A program made the translations under genes and the position numbers. A stretch of 64,000 nucleotides of DNA from SG8-41 sp963699525. Lineage in GTDB: Bacteria > Pseudomonadota > Gammaproteobacteria > Burkholderiales > SG8-41. Of the stretch, positions 24,800-33,473 are shown piece after piece; position 1 is the stretch's first letter, and each line of letters opens with the position of its first letter. Location: contig CAVOUI010000005.1 in assembly GCA_963699525.1 (NCBI GenBank), positions 310,001 to 374,000 on the forward strand, written 5' to 3'. The notes under the pieces are model-generated. The model did not search any database. It had not been told where the DNA came from and saw only the letters and a program-made list of their open reading frames with translations.

Positions 24800-25606
24800 A
24801 TGGGCCAGAAGATCAACCCGATCGGCTTTCGCCTCGCGCTGAACCGCAACTGGGCCTCGCGCTGGTATGCGAACAACAAGAACTTCTCGAGCATGCTGCT
24901 CGAAGACCTCAGGGTGCGCGACTACCTTAAGAAGAAACTCGCGCACGCGGCGGTCTCGCGCGTCGTCATCGAGCGCCCCGCGAAGAATGCGCGCATCACG
25001 ATCTACAGCGCGCGTCCGGGCGTGGTCATCGGCAAGAAGGGCGAAGACATCGAGTCCCTGAAGGTCGAGCTGCAGAAGATGCTCGGCGTGCCGGTGCACG
25101 TCAATATCGAGGAGGTGCGCAAGCCCGAGATCGACGCGCAGCTGATCGCGGACTCGATCTCGCAGCAGCTGCAGAAGCGCATCATGTTCCGCCGCGCGAT
25201 GAAGCGCGCCATCACGAATGCCATGCGGCTCGGCGCGCAGGGCATCAAGATCATGAGCGCGGGACGGCTGAACGGAATCGAGATCGCGCGCACCGAGTGG
25301 TATCGCGAGGGGCGCGTGCCGCTGCACACGATGCGGGCGGAGATCGACTACGGCGTCTCGGAGGCGAAGACCAGCTACGGCGTAATCGGCATCAAGGTGT
25401 GGGTATTCAAGGGCGAGGTGATGCACAAGAGCGAGCAGCCGGCGGCGGCGGTTGCCGCGGCGCTGGCGGCGCCTCCTCTCCCGGCGCCGGAGAAGCCGTC
25501 GCCGGCGGCCGCGCCCGAAGGCAAGGACAAGGCGAAGAAGCCGCGCGCGCGGAGAAGCACGGCGGCGAAGCCAGGAGCGAAGAATGCTGCAGCCCGCAAG
25601 GCGTAA
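24800..25606 (+). CDS. rpsC: 30S ribosomal protein S3
   Basis: A 268-aa mRNA-entry protein with helicase activity in the 30S head. The KH domain motif 'GVVIGKKGEDIESLKVEL' and the S3 C-domain ('GIKIMSAGRLNGIEIARTEW') are clear. After about residue 216 it becomes an Ala/Pro/Lys-rich tail. Betaproteobacterial S3 often has some extension, so this one is less unusual than those on S19 or L5. The last 23 bases overlap rplP. Confidence 0.98.
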   Translation: MGQKINPIGFRLALNRNWASRWYANNKNFSSMLLEDLRVRDYLKKKLAHAAVSRVVIERPAKNARITIYSARPGVVIGKKGEDIESLKVELQKMLGVPVHVNIEEVRKPEIDAQLIADSISQQLQKRIMFRRAMKRAITNAMRLGAQGIKIMSAGRLNGIEIARTEWYREGRVPLHTMRAEIDYGVSEAKTSYGVIGIKVWVFKGEVMHKSEQPAAAVAAALAAPPLPAPEKPSPAAAPEGKDKAKKPRARRSTAAKPGAKNAAARKA

Positions 25607-26003
25607 ATACCGCAAGGAGCAGAAGGGCCGCAACCGCGGGATCGCGACACGCGGCAACACGGTCAGCTTCGGCGAGTACGGGCTGAAGGCGGTCACGCGC
25701 GGGCGCCTTACCGCGCGGCAGATCGAGGCTGCGAGGCGGGCGATGTCGCGCGCGATCAAGCGCGGCGGGCGCATCTGGATCCGCATCTTTCCGGACAAAC
25801 CGGTGTCGCAGAAGCCGGCGGAAGTGCGCATGGGCAACGGCAAGGGCAACCCGGAGTTCTGGGTCTCCGAGATCAAGCCCGGCGCGGTGCTCTACGAGAT
25901 GGACGGCGTGGACGAGCAGGAAGCGCGCGAAGCATTGCGGCTGGCGGCGTCGAAGCTGCCGCTGCGCACGACGTTCGTGGCGCGGCTGCTGGGAGCAAGG
26001 TGA
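25584..26003 (+). CDS. rplP: 50S ribosomal protein L16
   Basis: A 139-aa protein at the A-site elbow. MLQPARRKYRKEQKGRNRG and 'RIFPDKPVSQKPAEVRMGNG' are typical. The start lies inside the 3' end of rpsC (23-base overlap), which is normal in this operon because L16 begins with this exact motif. In many bacteria an Arg of this protein is hydroxylated by a 2OG oxygenase. Confidence 0.98.
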   Translation: MLQPARRKYRKEQKGRNRGIATRGNTVSFGEYGLKAVTRGRLTARQIEAARRAMSRAIKRGGRIWIRIFPDKPVSQKPAEVRMGNGKGNPEFWVSEIKPGAVLYEMDGVDEQEAREALRLAASKLPLRTTFVARLLGAR

Positions 26004-26215
26004 TGAAGGCGTCCGAGCTGAGGGCAAAATCGCGGGAGGAACTGCAGCAGGAGCTCAACTCGCTGCTGAAGGCGCAGTTCGGCCTGCGCATGCAGAAGGC
26101 GACCCAGCAGCTCACCAACACCAGCCAACTCGGCAAGGTGCGGCGCGACATCGCGCGCGTGCGCACCTTGCTCGCCGAGAAGGGCGGGGCAAGCGGGAAA
26201 GAGGGAAGAGCATGA
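26003..26215 (+). CDS. rpmC: 50S ribosomal protein L29
   Basis: A 70-aa helical protein next to the exit tunnel. MKASELRAKSREELQQELNS and 'QLTNTSQLGKVRRDIARV' define it. ATG 26003 shares its A with the rplP stop (TGATG). A GTG three bases upstream is a possible but less likely start. Confidence 0.97.
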   Translation: MKASELRAKSREELQQELNSLLKAQFGLRMQKATQQLTNTSQLGKVRRDIARVRTLLAEKGGASGKEGRA

Positions 26216-26475
26216 GCGAGGGAGCAAACAGGCGCCAGCTGGTCGGCCGCGTGGTCAGCGACAAGATGCAGAAGACCGTCACCGTGCAGGTGGAGCGGCG
26301 CGTGAAGCACCCCCTCTACGGCAAGGTCGTTACGCGCTCGAGCCGCTTTCACGCGCACGACGAAGAGCGGGCATGCAAGGCAGGCGACCTGGTCCTGATC
26401 GAGGAATGCCGCCCGCTCGCGCGCACCAAGAGCTGGCGCGTGATCCGTCTGGTGGAGAAGGCGAAGATCGTATGA
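26212..26475 (+). CDS. rpsQ: 30S ribosomal protein S17
   Basis: An 87-aa OB-fold protein binding 16S rRNA. 'QLVGRVVSDKMQKTVTVQVE' and 'SRFHAHDEERACKAGDLVLI' are family hallmarks. It overlaps the rpmC stop as ATGA, so translation is coupled. Confidence 0.98.
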   Translation: MSEGANRRQLVGRVVSDKMQKTVTVQVERRVKHPLYGKVVTRSSRFHAHDEERACKAGDLVLIEECRPLARTKSWRVIRLVEKAKIV

Positions 26476-26840
26476 TCCAGATGCAGTCCATGCTGGAGGT
26501 TGCCGACAACACCGGCGCGCGCGCGGTGATGTGCATCAAGGTGCTGGGCGGCTCGAAGCGGCGCTACGCCGGGATCGGCGACGTCATCAAGGTGAGCGTG
26601 AAGGACGCGGCCCCCCGCGGGCGCGTCAAGAAGGGCGAGATCTACGATGCCGTCGTGGTGCGCACCGCGAAGGGCGTGCGCCGCAACGACGGCTCGCTGA
26701 TCAAGTTCGATTCCAACGCGGCGGTGCTGCTGACGCCCAAGCTCGAGCCGATCGGCACCCGCATCTTCGGGCCGGTGACGCGCGAGCTGCGCACCGAGCG
26801 CTTCATGAAGATCGTCTCGCTCGCGCCGGAAGTGCTGTGA
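26472..26840 (+). CDS. rplN: 50S ribosomal protein L14
   Basis: A 122-aa intersubunit-bridge protein and binding site of the silencing factor RsfS. MIQMQSMLEVADNTGARAVM and 'GGSKRRYAGIGDVIKVSVKD' identify it. ATG 26472 overlaps the rpsQ stop (ATGA). Confidence 0.99.
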   Translation: MIQMQSMLEVADNTGARAVMCIKVLGGSKRRYAGIGDVIKVSVKDAAPRGRVKKGEIYDAVVVRTAKGVRRNDGSLIKFDSNAAVLLTPKLEPIGTRIFGPVTRELRTERFMKIVSLAPEVL

Positions 26841-26851
26841 GAGGAACGGCC

Positions 26852-27169
26852 ATGCAGAAGATACGCAAGGGCGACGACGTCATCGTGACCACCGGGCGCG
26901 ACAAGGGCAAGCGCGGCACGGTGCTCAAGATCGTGGACGCGGATCACGTGGTAGTGGAGGGTGCCAACCGCGTGAAGAAGCACCAGCGCCCAATTCCGAT
27001 GAAGGGCATCACCGGCGGCATCGTCGACAAGGACATGCCGCTGCACGTATCGAACGTGGCGCTCTACAACCCGGCGACCAAGAAGGGCGACCGCATCGGC
27101 GTGAAGGTGCTGGACGACGGCCGCCGCGTCCGCTATTTCAAGTCCAACGGCGAAGTGATCGACACATGA
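26852..27169 (+). CDS. rplX: 50S ribosomal protein L24
   Basis: A 105-aa KOW-domain assembly initiator. MQKIRKGDDVIVTTGRDKGK and 'NRVKKHQRP' are typical. The start at 26852 follows GAGAGGAACGGCC. Its stop overlaps the rplE start (ATGA), and rplE is the gene with the unusual extension. Confidence 0.98.
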   Translation: MQKIRKGDDVIVTTGRDKGKRGTVLKIVDADHVVVEGANRVKKHQRPIPMKGITGGIVDKDMPLHVSNVALYNPATKKGDRIGVKVLDDGRRVRYFKSNGEVIDT

Positions 27170-27930
27170 GCGCAGCCAAGACCAAGGATGCCAAGGATCC
27201 CAGGGACCCGAAGGGGCCGCGGGACGCCAAGGGCCCGAAGGACGCCAAGGGCGCCCGGCCTCCCAGGGAAGGCCAGCAGCAGGCGGCGCCAAAACAAGAA
27301 GCGAAAACTGCGAAGCCGCCGCGGCCGGAAGCGAAAGAGGCCCCGGCGCCGACGGAGCAGAAGGAGCGCAAGCCCGAGCGGCCGGCTCCGGTGCCGCGTC
27401 TGCAGATCCTCTACCGCGAGACCGTGGTGAAGCAGCTGATGGAGCAGTTCGGCTACAACAGCGCGATGCAGGTGCCGCGGCTCGAGAAGATCGTGCTCAA
27501 CATGGGCGTGGGCGAGGCGGTGGCGGACAAGAAGATCATGGACCACGCCGTCTCCGACATGACCAAGATCGCGGGGCAGCGGCCGATCGTCACCAAGTCG
27601 CGCAAGTCGATCGCCAACTACAAGATCCGCAGCGGCTACCCGATCGGCTGCAAGGTGACCCTGCGCGGCCGGCGCATGTACGAGTTTCTCGACCGCCTGG
27701 TCAACGTCGCGATGCCGCGCATCCGCGATTTCCGCGGCATTTCCGCCAGGGCCTTCGACGGCCGGGGCAACTACAACATGGGCGTCAAGGAGCAGATCAT
27801 CTTTCCCGAGATCGAGTACGACAAGATCGACGCGATCCGGGGCATGAACATCACCATCGCCACCACGGCGCGATCGGACAACGAGGCGAAGGCGCTGTTG
27901 AGCGCCTTCCGCTTCCCGTTCAGGACCTAG
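27166..27930 (+). CDS. rplE: 50S ribosomal protein L5 with 75-residue N-terminal extension
   Basis: A 5S rRNA-binding protein of the central protuberance. The normal 179-residue protein begins about residue 76 (VPRLQILYRETVVKQLMEQF) and is complete ('NMGVGEAVADKK', 'GCKVTLRGRRMYEFLDRL', 'FPEIEYDKIDAIRGMN'). Ahead of it lie about 75 residues rich in Lys, Pro, Asp, Ala and Glu, beginning MSAAKTKDAKDPRDPKGPRD, with imperfect repeats of the form K-D-A-K-G-P. The extension starts at the ATG overlapping the rplX stop, and no better internal start or ribosome-binding site is visible. It is therefore probably translated. Its role is unknown. Confidence 0.95.
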   Translation: MSAAKTKDAKDPRDPKGPRDAKGPKDAKGARPPREGQQQAAPKQEAKTAKPPRPEAKEAPAPTEQKERKPERPAPVPRLQILYRETVVKQLMEQFGYNSAMQVPRLEKIVLNMGVGEAVADKKIMDHAVSDMTKIAGQRPIVTKSRKSIANYKIRSGYPIGCKVTLRGRRMYEFLDRLVNVAMPRIRDFRGISARAFDGRGNYNMGVKEQIIFPEIEYDKIDAIRGMNITIATTARSDNEAKALLSAFRFPFRT

Positions 27931-27949
27931 CAGGCCCCGAGGCAGACCC

Positions 27950-28255
27950 ATGGCAAAAACAGCAACCATCAACCGCGACAAGAAACGCCGCGTGACCGTC
28001 AAGAAATACGCCGCTCGGCGCAAGGAGCTGCTCGCGGTCGCGGGCAACATGAAGCTCTCGCCCGAGGAGCGCTACGCGGCGCGCGAAAAGCTGCAGAAGC
28101 TGCCGCGCGACGCCTCCCCGGTGCGGCTCCGGAACCGCTGCGCGCTGACCGGGCGTCCCCGCGGCGTATACCGCAAGTTCGGGATCGCGCGCGGGAAGCT
28201 GCGGCTGATCGCCCTGCACGGGGAGATCCCGGGCGTGATCAAGGCGAGCTGGTAG
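27950..28255 (+). CDS. rpsN: 30S ribosomal protein S14
   Basis: A 101-aa head protein of the long, zinc-free type: the CxxC zinc motif of the short form is absent. 'RNRCALTGRPRGVYRKFGIA' is typical. The gene follows rplE by 19 bases. Confidence 0.98.
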   Translation: MAKTATINRDKKRRVTVKKYAARRKELLAVAGNMKLSPEERYAAREKLQKLPRDASPVRLRNRCALTGRPRGVYRKFGIARGKLRLIALHGEIPGVIKASW

Positions 28256-28268
28256 GAGACCCATCACC

Positions 28269-28664
28269 ATGCCGATGACCGATCCCATTGCCGACATGCT
28301 GACGCGCATCCGCAACGCGCAGCATTCGGAGAAGCAGTCGGTGGCGATGCCCGCGAGCAAGCTGAAGAGCGCGATCGCCCAGGTGCTGAAGGACGAGGGC
28401 TATATCGGGGATTTCGCAGTGCGCGAGGTCGAGGGCAGGCCCCACCTCGAGATCAGCCTCAAGTACTACGCCGGCAAGCCGGTGATCGAGCGCATCGAGC
28501 GCGTGAGCCGTCCGGGGCTGCGCATCTACCGCCAGAAGGATGCCCTTCCCAAGGTGATGAACGGGCTTGGCGTCGCGATCGTCTCGACCTCCCATGGCGT
28601 GATGACCGATCGCAAGGCGCGCGGCATGGGCGTCGGCGGCGAAGTGCTGTGCATCGTCGCGTAA
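28269..28664 (+). CDS. rpsH: 30S ribosomal protein S8
   Basis: A 131-aa central-domain 16S rRNA binder and, in relatives, repressor of the spc operon. 'DPIADMLTRIRNAQHSEKQS' at the start and 'GLGVAIVSTSHGVMTDRKAR' at the end identify it. A second in-frame ATG lies two codons downstream. Confidence 0.99.
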   Translation: MPMTDPIADMLTRIRNAQHSEKQSVAMPASKLKSAIAQVLKDEGYIGDFAVREVEGRPHLEISLKYYAGKPVIERIERVSRPGLRIYRQKDALPKVMNGLGVAIVSTSHGVMTDRKARGMGVGGEVLCIVA

Positions 28665-28677
28665 GGGAATGCACGCC

Positions 28678-29211
28678 ATGTCAAGAATCGGAAAAGCCCC
28701 CGTCGTGCTGCCGCAGAAGGTCGAGGTGACCATCACGCCGGGCGAGATCCAGGTTAAAGGGCCGCTCGGGAGCCTCGCCCAGCGCATTGCGCCCGAGGTC
28801 CAGGTCGAGAAGGTGGAGAATCGCATCCAGTTCAAGGCAGCGGGCAACTCGCGACACGCCGACGCGATGTCGGGCACGCTGCGGGCGCTGGTCGCCAACA
28901 TGGTGACCGGGGTCACCCAGGGCTTCGAGAAGCGGCTCACGCTGGTCGGCGTGGGCTACCGCGCACAGGCGCAGGGCGACAAGTTGAATCTGACCCTCGG
29001 CTATTCCCACCCCGTGGCGCATGCCATGCCGAAAGGCGTCAAGGTGGAGACGCCGACGCAGACGGAGATCGTGATCAAGGGCACGGACCGGCAGCTCGTC
29101 GGCCAGGTGGCGGCCGAGGTGCGGGCGTACCGCAGCCCCGAGCCCTACAAGGGCAAGGGCGTGCGTTACACCACCGAGCAGGTCGTGATCAAGGAAACCA
29201 AGAAGAAGTAG
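28678..29211 (+). CDS. rplF: 50S ribosomal protein L6
   Basis: A 177-aa protein beside the factor-binding site. MSRIGKAPVVLPQKVEVTI and the C-terminal 'AEVRAYRSPEPYKGKGVRYT' are diagnostic. The start was set at 28678 rather than the in-frame ATG at 28669 because the family begins MSRIG. Confidence 0.98.
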   Translation: MSRIGKAPVVLPQKVEVTITPGEIQVKGPLGSLAQRIAPEVQVEKVENRIQFKAAGNSRHADAMSGTLRALVANMVTGVTQGFEKRLTLVGVGYRAQAQGDKLNLTLGYSHPVAHAMPKGVKVETPTQTEIVIKGTDRQLVGQVAAEVRAYRSPEPYKGKGVRYTTEQVVIKETKKK

Positions 29212-29229
29212 AGGGGGCGCGGGCGATCC

Positions 29230-29586
29230 ATGTTCGACAAGAATGCTCAACGGCTGCGCAGGGCGGCAAAGACCCGTGCCCGCATCGCCGGGCTGGCCGC
29301 GGCGCGCCTCACCGTGCACCGCTCGAACAGCCATATCTACGCGCAGCTGATCGATCCGAGCGGCGCAAAGGTGCTGGCGGCCGCATCGACGATCGAGCGA
29401 GACGCGCGTCAGGGCGGATCGCGCGGCGGCAATGTCAAGGCGGCGGCCGAGGTCGGACGCCGTATCGCCGAGCGGGCGAAAAAGCTCGGCATTGAGGCAG
29501 TCGCGTTCGACCGCGCCGGCTACAGGTTTCACGGGCGCGTCAAGGCGCTGGCGGAAGCCGCGCGCGAGGCGGGCCTCAAGTTCTAG
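29230..29586 (+). CDS. rplR: 50S ribosomal protein L18
   Basis: A 118-aa 5S rRNA-binding protein working with L5 and L25. 'RLTVHRSNSHIYAQLIDPSG' and 'AFDRAGYRFHGRVKALAEAA' are typical. Normal length, no extension. Confidence 0.99.
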   Translation: MFDKNAQRLRRAAKTRARIAGLAAARLTVHRSNSHIYAQLIDPSGAKVLAAASTIERDARQGGSRGGNVKAAAEVGRRIAERAKKLGIEAVAFDRAGYRFHGRVKALAEAAREAGLKF

Positions 29587-29607
29587 GAGATCCAGGGATC
29601 CCGGGTT

Positions 29608-30129
29608 ATGGCGAAGCTACACGCATCCAAGATGCAGACGGGCGAGGACCGCGGCGACGGCCTTCGCGAGAAGATGGTTTCGATCAACCGCGTCACCAAG
29701 GTGGTGAAGGGCGGCCGCGTGCTCGGCTTTGCGGCGCTCACCGTGGTCGGCGACGGCGACGGCGGCATCGGCATGGGCAAGGGCAAGGCGCGCGAAGTGC
29801 CGGTCGCGGTGCAGAAGGCGATGGAAGAGGCGCGCCGCAGGATGGTAAAGGTGAGCCTGAAAGCCGGGACGCTGCAGCACGCGGTGATCGGCCATCATGG
29901 CTCCTCGCGCGTCTACATGCAGCCCGCGTCGGACGGCACCGGCATCATCGCTGGCGGGCCGATGCGCGCGGTTTTCGAGGTGATGGGCGTGCAGAACGTG
30001 CTCGCCAAGTGCCTGGGCTCGACCAATCCCTACAACGTGGTGCGCGCCACGATCAACGGGCTGACGGGGATGACGACCCCGGCCGAGATCGCAGCCAAGC
30101 GCGGCAAGAAGGTCGAGGAAATTGTATGA
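29608..30129 (+). CDS. rpsE: 30S ribosomal protein S5
   Basis: A 173-aa accuracy and mRNA-entry protein. It shows 'EKMVSINRVTKVVKGGRVLG' and 'GDGDGGIGMGKGKAREVP' in the loop where spectinomycin-resistance changes occur elsewhere. Normal length. Its stop overlaps rpmD (ATGA). Confidence 0.99.
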   Translation: MAKLHASKMQTGEDRGDGLREKMVSINRVTKVVKGGRVLGFAALTVVGDGDGGIGMGKGKAREVPVAVQKAMEEARRRMVKVSLKAGTLQHAVIGHHGSSRVYMQPASDGTGIIAGGPMRAVFEVMGVQNVLAKCLGSTNPYNVVRATINGLTGMTTPAEIAAKRGKKVEEIV

Positions 30130-30323
30130 GCCAGGCGAAACCGGGCGCAAAGACACTCAAGGTGACACTGGTCAGGAGCCCGATCGGCACCAAGCAGGCG
30201 CATCGCGCGTGCGTGCGCGGGCTGGGCCTGCGGAAGATCCGCCAGTCGGTGGAACTGCCCGACACGCCGGCCAACCGCGGGATGATCAACGCGGTTTCCT
30301 ACTTGGTGAAGTGCGAGGGCTGA
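30126..30323 (+). CDS. rpmD: 50S ribosomal protein L30
   Basis: A 65-aa protein. 'LKVTLVRSPIGTKQAHRACV' and 'GLGLRKIRQSVELPDTPANR' define it. The start ATG 30126 overlaps the rpsE stop. Confidence 0.98.
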   Translation: MSQAKPGAKTLKVTLVRSPIGTKQAHRACVRGLGLRKIRQSVELPDTPANRGMINAVSYLVKCEG

Positions 30324-30324
30324 C

Positions 30325-30843
30325 ATGCGGGCAAACGAGATCAAGCCGGCGCCGGGCTCAAACCGCGAGCACAAGCGCGTGGGACGGGGCTTCGGCTGCC
30401 ACGGCAAGACCGCGGGACGCGGGCACAAGGGCCAGAAGGCGCGCTCCGGCGGCTACCACAAGGTGGGGTTCGAAGGCGGCCAGATGCCGTTGCAGCGGCG
30501 GTTGCCGAAGCGCGGCTTCAATTCGCACAAGAAAGACGAAACCGCGGAGGTGCGGCTGTCCGAGATCCAGGCGATCGCGGCGGAGGCCATCGACCTCACC
30601 GTGCTCAAGTCTGCGGGCGTGGTGCCCCGGCCGGCGCTGCGCGCCAAAGTGATACTGGCGGGCGAGATCAAGCGCAGGGTTGCCTTGAAGGGCCTGCTCG
30701 TCTCGAAAGGCGCGCGCGCGGCAATCGAGGCGGCCGGCGGCAGCGTGGAAGCACCGGCGCCTGCCCGGCCATCCGGCGCGTCGAAGGGCAAGGGCGAGCC
30801 GTCCGGCAAAAAGCCGGCGCCCGCCCAGGCGACCGGCAAGTAA
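30325..30843 (+). CDS. rplO: 50S ribosomal protein L15 with C-terminal tail
   Basis: A 172-aa protein of the large-subunit core. MRANEIKPAPGSNREHKRVG and the Gly-rich 'KTAGRGHKGQKARSGGYHKV' are normal. The usual end is near residue 145; an extra stretch of about 27 residues rich in Pro, Gly, Lys and Ala follows and ends AQATGK. The stop lies 18 bases before secY. Confidence 0.97.
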   Translation: MRANEIKPAPGSNREHKRVGRGFGCHGKTAGRGHKGQKARSGGYHKVGFEGGQMPLQRRLPKRGFNSHKKDETAEVRLSEIQAIAAEAIDLTVLKSAGVVPRPALRAKVILAGEIKRRVALKGLLVSKGARAAIEAAGGSVEAPAPARPSGASKGKGEPSGKKPAPAQATGK

Positions 30844-30861
30844 CGGGAGGGGACCGGGAAC

Positions 30862-32184
30862 TTGGCTGCCTCCGATTCACTGCTCGGCCTGGGCAAGATG
30901 GGCGACCTCAAGCGCCGCCTGCTGTTCCTGCTCGGCGCGCTCATCGTCTTCCGCATCGGCTCCTACATTCCGGTGCCGGGGATCGATCCGGAACGGCTCG
31001 CCGAGCTCTTCCGTTCCCAGCGCGGCGGCATCCTCGACATGTTCAACATGTTCTCGGGCGGCGCGCTCGGGCGCTTCTCGCTGTTCGCGCTCGGGATCAT
31101 GCCCTACATTTCCGCCTCGATCATCATGCAGTTGATGACCGTTGTCTCGCCCACGCTGGAGGCGCTGAAGAAGGAAGGGGAGGCGGGCCGGCGCAAGATC
31201 ACCCAGTACACGCGCTACGGGACTGCCGGGCTGGCGATGTTCCAGGGCATGGCCATCGCGGTCGGCCTCGAGGCGCAGCAGGGGCTCGTGATCGAGCCCG
31301 GGCTCGCGTTCCGGCTCACCACCATGCTGACGCTCGCGACCGGCACCCTGTTCCTCATGTGGCTCGGCGAGCAGATCACCGAGCGCGGCGTCGGCAACGG
31401 CATTTCGCTCATCATCTTCGCCGGCATCGCGGCGGGGCTGCCGCAGGCGGTGGGCGGCACGCTCGAGCTCGTGCGCACCGGCGCGTTCTCGATCCTGATC
31501 GCGCTCTTCATCTTCGTGGTGGTGCTTGCCGTGACCGCCTTCGTCTGCTTCGTCGAGCGCGGCCAGCGCAGGATACTCGTCAACTACGCGAAGCGACAGG
31601 TCGGCAATAAGATCTACGGCGGCCAGAGCTCGCACCTGCCGCTGAAGCTCAACATGTCCGGCGTGATTCCGCCGATCTTCGCCTCGAGCATCATTCTCTT
31701 CCCGGCGACGCTCGTGGGATGGTTCGGCGCGAGCGAGGGCATGACCTGGCTGAAGAACATCTCCGCGACGCTGTCGCCGGGGCAGCCGGTCTACACCCTG
31801 CTCTACGCCTCCGCAATCATCTTCTTCTGCTTTTTCTATACCGCGCTGGTGTTCAATCCGAAGGAGACCGCGGACAACCTGAAGAAGAGCGGAGCGTTCG
31901 TGCCCGGCATTCGTCCGGGCGAGCAGACCGGGCGCTACATCGAGAAGATCATGATGCGGCTGACGCTGACCGGCGCCATCTACGTGACCCTGGTCTGCCT
32001 GCTGCCCGAATTCCTGATCGTTTGGAAGAACGTGCCGTTCTACTTCGGCGGCACGTCGCTCCTCATCATCGTGGTGGTGACCATGGATTTCATGTCGCAG
32101 GTGCAGGCCTACGTCATGTCCCACCAGTACGAAAGCCTGCTCAAAAAGGCCAATTTCAAGGGTGGAATGTTCCCGACGCGCTGA
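30862..32184 (+). CDS. secY: Preprotein translocase subunit SecY
   Basis: A 440-aa channel subunit of the Sec translocon with ten transmembrane helices. The plug-region segment 'RIGSYIPVPGIDPERL', 'GIMPYISASIIMQL' and the C5 loop 'FVPGIRPGEQTGRYIEKI' are conserved. The start is TTG 30862 (MAASDSLLGLGKM...), preceded by GGGAGGGGACCGGG. It is cotranslated with infA (TGATG). Confidence 0.99.
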   Translation: MAASDSLLGLGKMGDLKRRLLFLLGALIVFRIGSYIPVPGIDPERLAELFRSQRGGILDMFNMFSGGALGRFSLFALGIMPYISASIIMQLMTVVSPTLEALKKEGEAGRRKITQYTRYGTAGLAMFQGMAIAVGLEAQQGLVIEPGLAFRLTTMLTLATGTLFLMWLGEQITERGVGNGISLIIFAGIAAGLPQAVGGTLELVRTGAFSILIALFIFVVVLAVTAFVCFVERGQRRILVNYAKRQVGNKIYGGQSSHLPLKLNMSGVIPPIFASSIILFPATLVGWFGASEGMTWLKNISATLSPGQPVYTLLYASAIIFFCFFYTALVFNPKETADNLKKSGAFVPGIRPGEQTGRYIEKIMMRLTLTGAIYVTLVCLLPEFLIVWKNVPFYFGGTSLLIIVVVTMDFMSQVQAYVMSHQYESLLKKANFKGGMFPTR

Positions 32185-32402
32185 TGGCGAAGGAAGAGAC
32201 CATCCAGATGCAGGGCGAGATTGTGGAAACTCTGCCCAACGCGACGTTTCGCGTGAAGCTGGAGAACGGGCACGTAGTGCTCGGCCACATCTCGGGCAAG
32301 ATGCGCATGCACTATATCCGCATCCTCCCGGGAGACAAGGTGACGGTGGAGTTGACGCCGTACGATCTCACGCGCGGGCGCATCGTGTTCCGCGCGCGGT
32401 AG
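32184..32402 (+). CDS. infA: Translation initiation factor IF-1
   Basis: A 72-aa OB-fold factor binding the 30S A site. MAKEETIQMQGEIVETLPNA and 'VELTPYDLTRGRIVFRAR' are diagnostic. ATG 32184 shares its A with the secY stop. infA between secY and rpmJ is the usual betaproteobacterial order. Confidence 0.99.
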   Translation: MAKEETIQMQGEIVETLPNATFRVKLENGHVVLGHISGKMRMHYIRILPGDKVTVELTPYDLTRGRIVFRAR

Positions 32403-32497
32403 CACGGAGCACGCGGATAGTTAACGGGAATAGGTGAACGACGGGCAGGGCGGGCGGTCTGAGCATTTCCCGTCAAATGGCTCTCGAGGAAGCGGAC

Positions 32498-32611
32498 ATG
32501 AAAGTGCTGGCATCGGTGAAGAAGATCTGCCGCAACTGCAAGATCGTGCGGCGCAAGCGCGTGGTGCGGGTGATCTGCAAGAACCCCCGCCACAAGCAGC
32601 GTCAGGGCTGA
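32498..32611 (+). CDS. rpmJ: 50S ribosomal protein L36
   Basis: A 37-aa zinc-ribbon protein. MKVLASVKKICRNCKIVRRK then VICKNPRHKQRQG gives the C-x2-C ... C ... H zinc-binding (C+) form. GAGGAAGCG precedes the ATG. Confidence 0.97.
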   Translation: MKVLASVKKICRNCKIVRRKRVVRVICKNPRHKQRQG

Positions 32612-32672
32612 CAAGCGGGCGACCGGTGATCGGTGACCCTTGGTGAAACGTTACTAGTTTGAGGACAGAAGC

Positions 32673-33050
32673 ATGGCGCGGATAGGCGGAGTCAACATCC
32701 CCAACCATCAGCACGCGGAGATCGCGCTGACGGCGATCTACGGCATCGGCCGCGCGCGCGCGCGCGCGATCTGCGCCGCGGCCGGCGTCATCCATTCCAC
32801 CAAGGTCAAGGATCTCTCCGACACCCAGACGGACAAGCTGCGCGAGCAGGTGTCCAAGATTACCGTCGAGGGCGAGCTCCGGCGGGAGGTCTCGATGAAC
32901 ATCAAGCGCCTGATCGACCTCGGCACCTGGCGCGGCAAGCGCCACCGCCTGGGTCTGCCGGTGCGCGGACAGCGCACGCGCACCAACGCCCGCACGCGCA
33001 AGGGTCCGCGCAAGGCCGCAGTGAAGATCATCAGGGCGGTCGCCGCTTAA
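32673..33050 (+). CDS. rpsM: 30S ribosomal protein S13
   Basis: A 125-aa head protein making intersubunit bridges. MARIGGVNIPNHQHAEIALT and the basic C-terminus 'RTNARTRKGPRKAAVKIIRA' are typical. It is the first gene of the alpha operon, 61 bases after rpmJ. Confidence 0.99.
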   Translation: MARIGGVNIPNHQHAEIALTAIYGIGRARARAICAAAGVIHSTKVKDLSDTQTDKLREQVSKITVEGELRREVSMNIKRLIDLGTWRGKRHRLGLPVRGQRTRTNARTRKGPRKAAVKIIRAVAA

Positions 33051-33064
33051 CGAGGAACACAATC

Positions 33065-33454
33065 ATGGCCAAAGCCAGCACCCGGGTACGCAAGAAGGTC
33101 AAGAAGAACGTGGCGGAGGGCATCGCCCACATTCACGCCTCCTTCAACAACACCATCGTCACCATCACCGACCGCCAGGGCAACACGCTCGCGTGGGCGA
33201 CCTGCGGCTCGAACGGCTTCAAGGGATCGCGCAAGAGCACGCCCTTCGCCGCGCAGGTGGCCGCGGGACGCGCCGGGGCGCTTGCCCAGGAATGCGGCGT
33301 GAAGAATCTCGAAGTGCACATCAAGGGACCGGGACCGGGGCGCGAATCGGCGGTGCGCGCGCTCAACGCGGCCGGCTTCAAGATCACCCAGATATCCGAC
33401 GTGACGCCGGTGCCGCACAACGGCTGCCGCCCGCCCAAGAAGCGCCGCGTCTAG
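33065..33454 (+). CDS. rpsK: 30S ribosomal protein S11
   Basis: A 129-aa platform protein. 'IHASFNNTIVTITDRQGNTL' and the Arg/Lys-rich end 'PHNGCRPPKKRRV' identify it. Normal length. Confidence 0.99.
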   Translation: MAKASTRVRKKVKKNVAEGIAHIHASFNNTIVTITDRQGNTLAWATCGSNGFKGSRKSTPFAAQVAAGRAGALAQECGVKNLEVHIKGPGPGRESAVRALNAAGFKITQISDVTPVPHNGCRPPKKRRV

Positions 33455-33473
33455 GACCGCAGGAGAATCCCAA

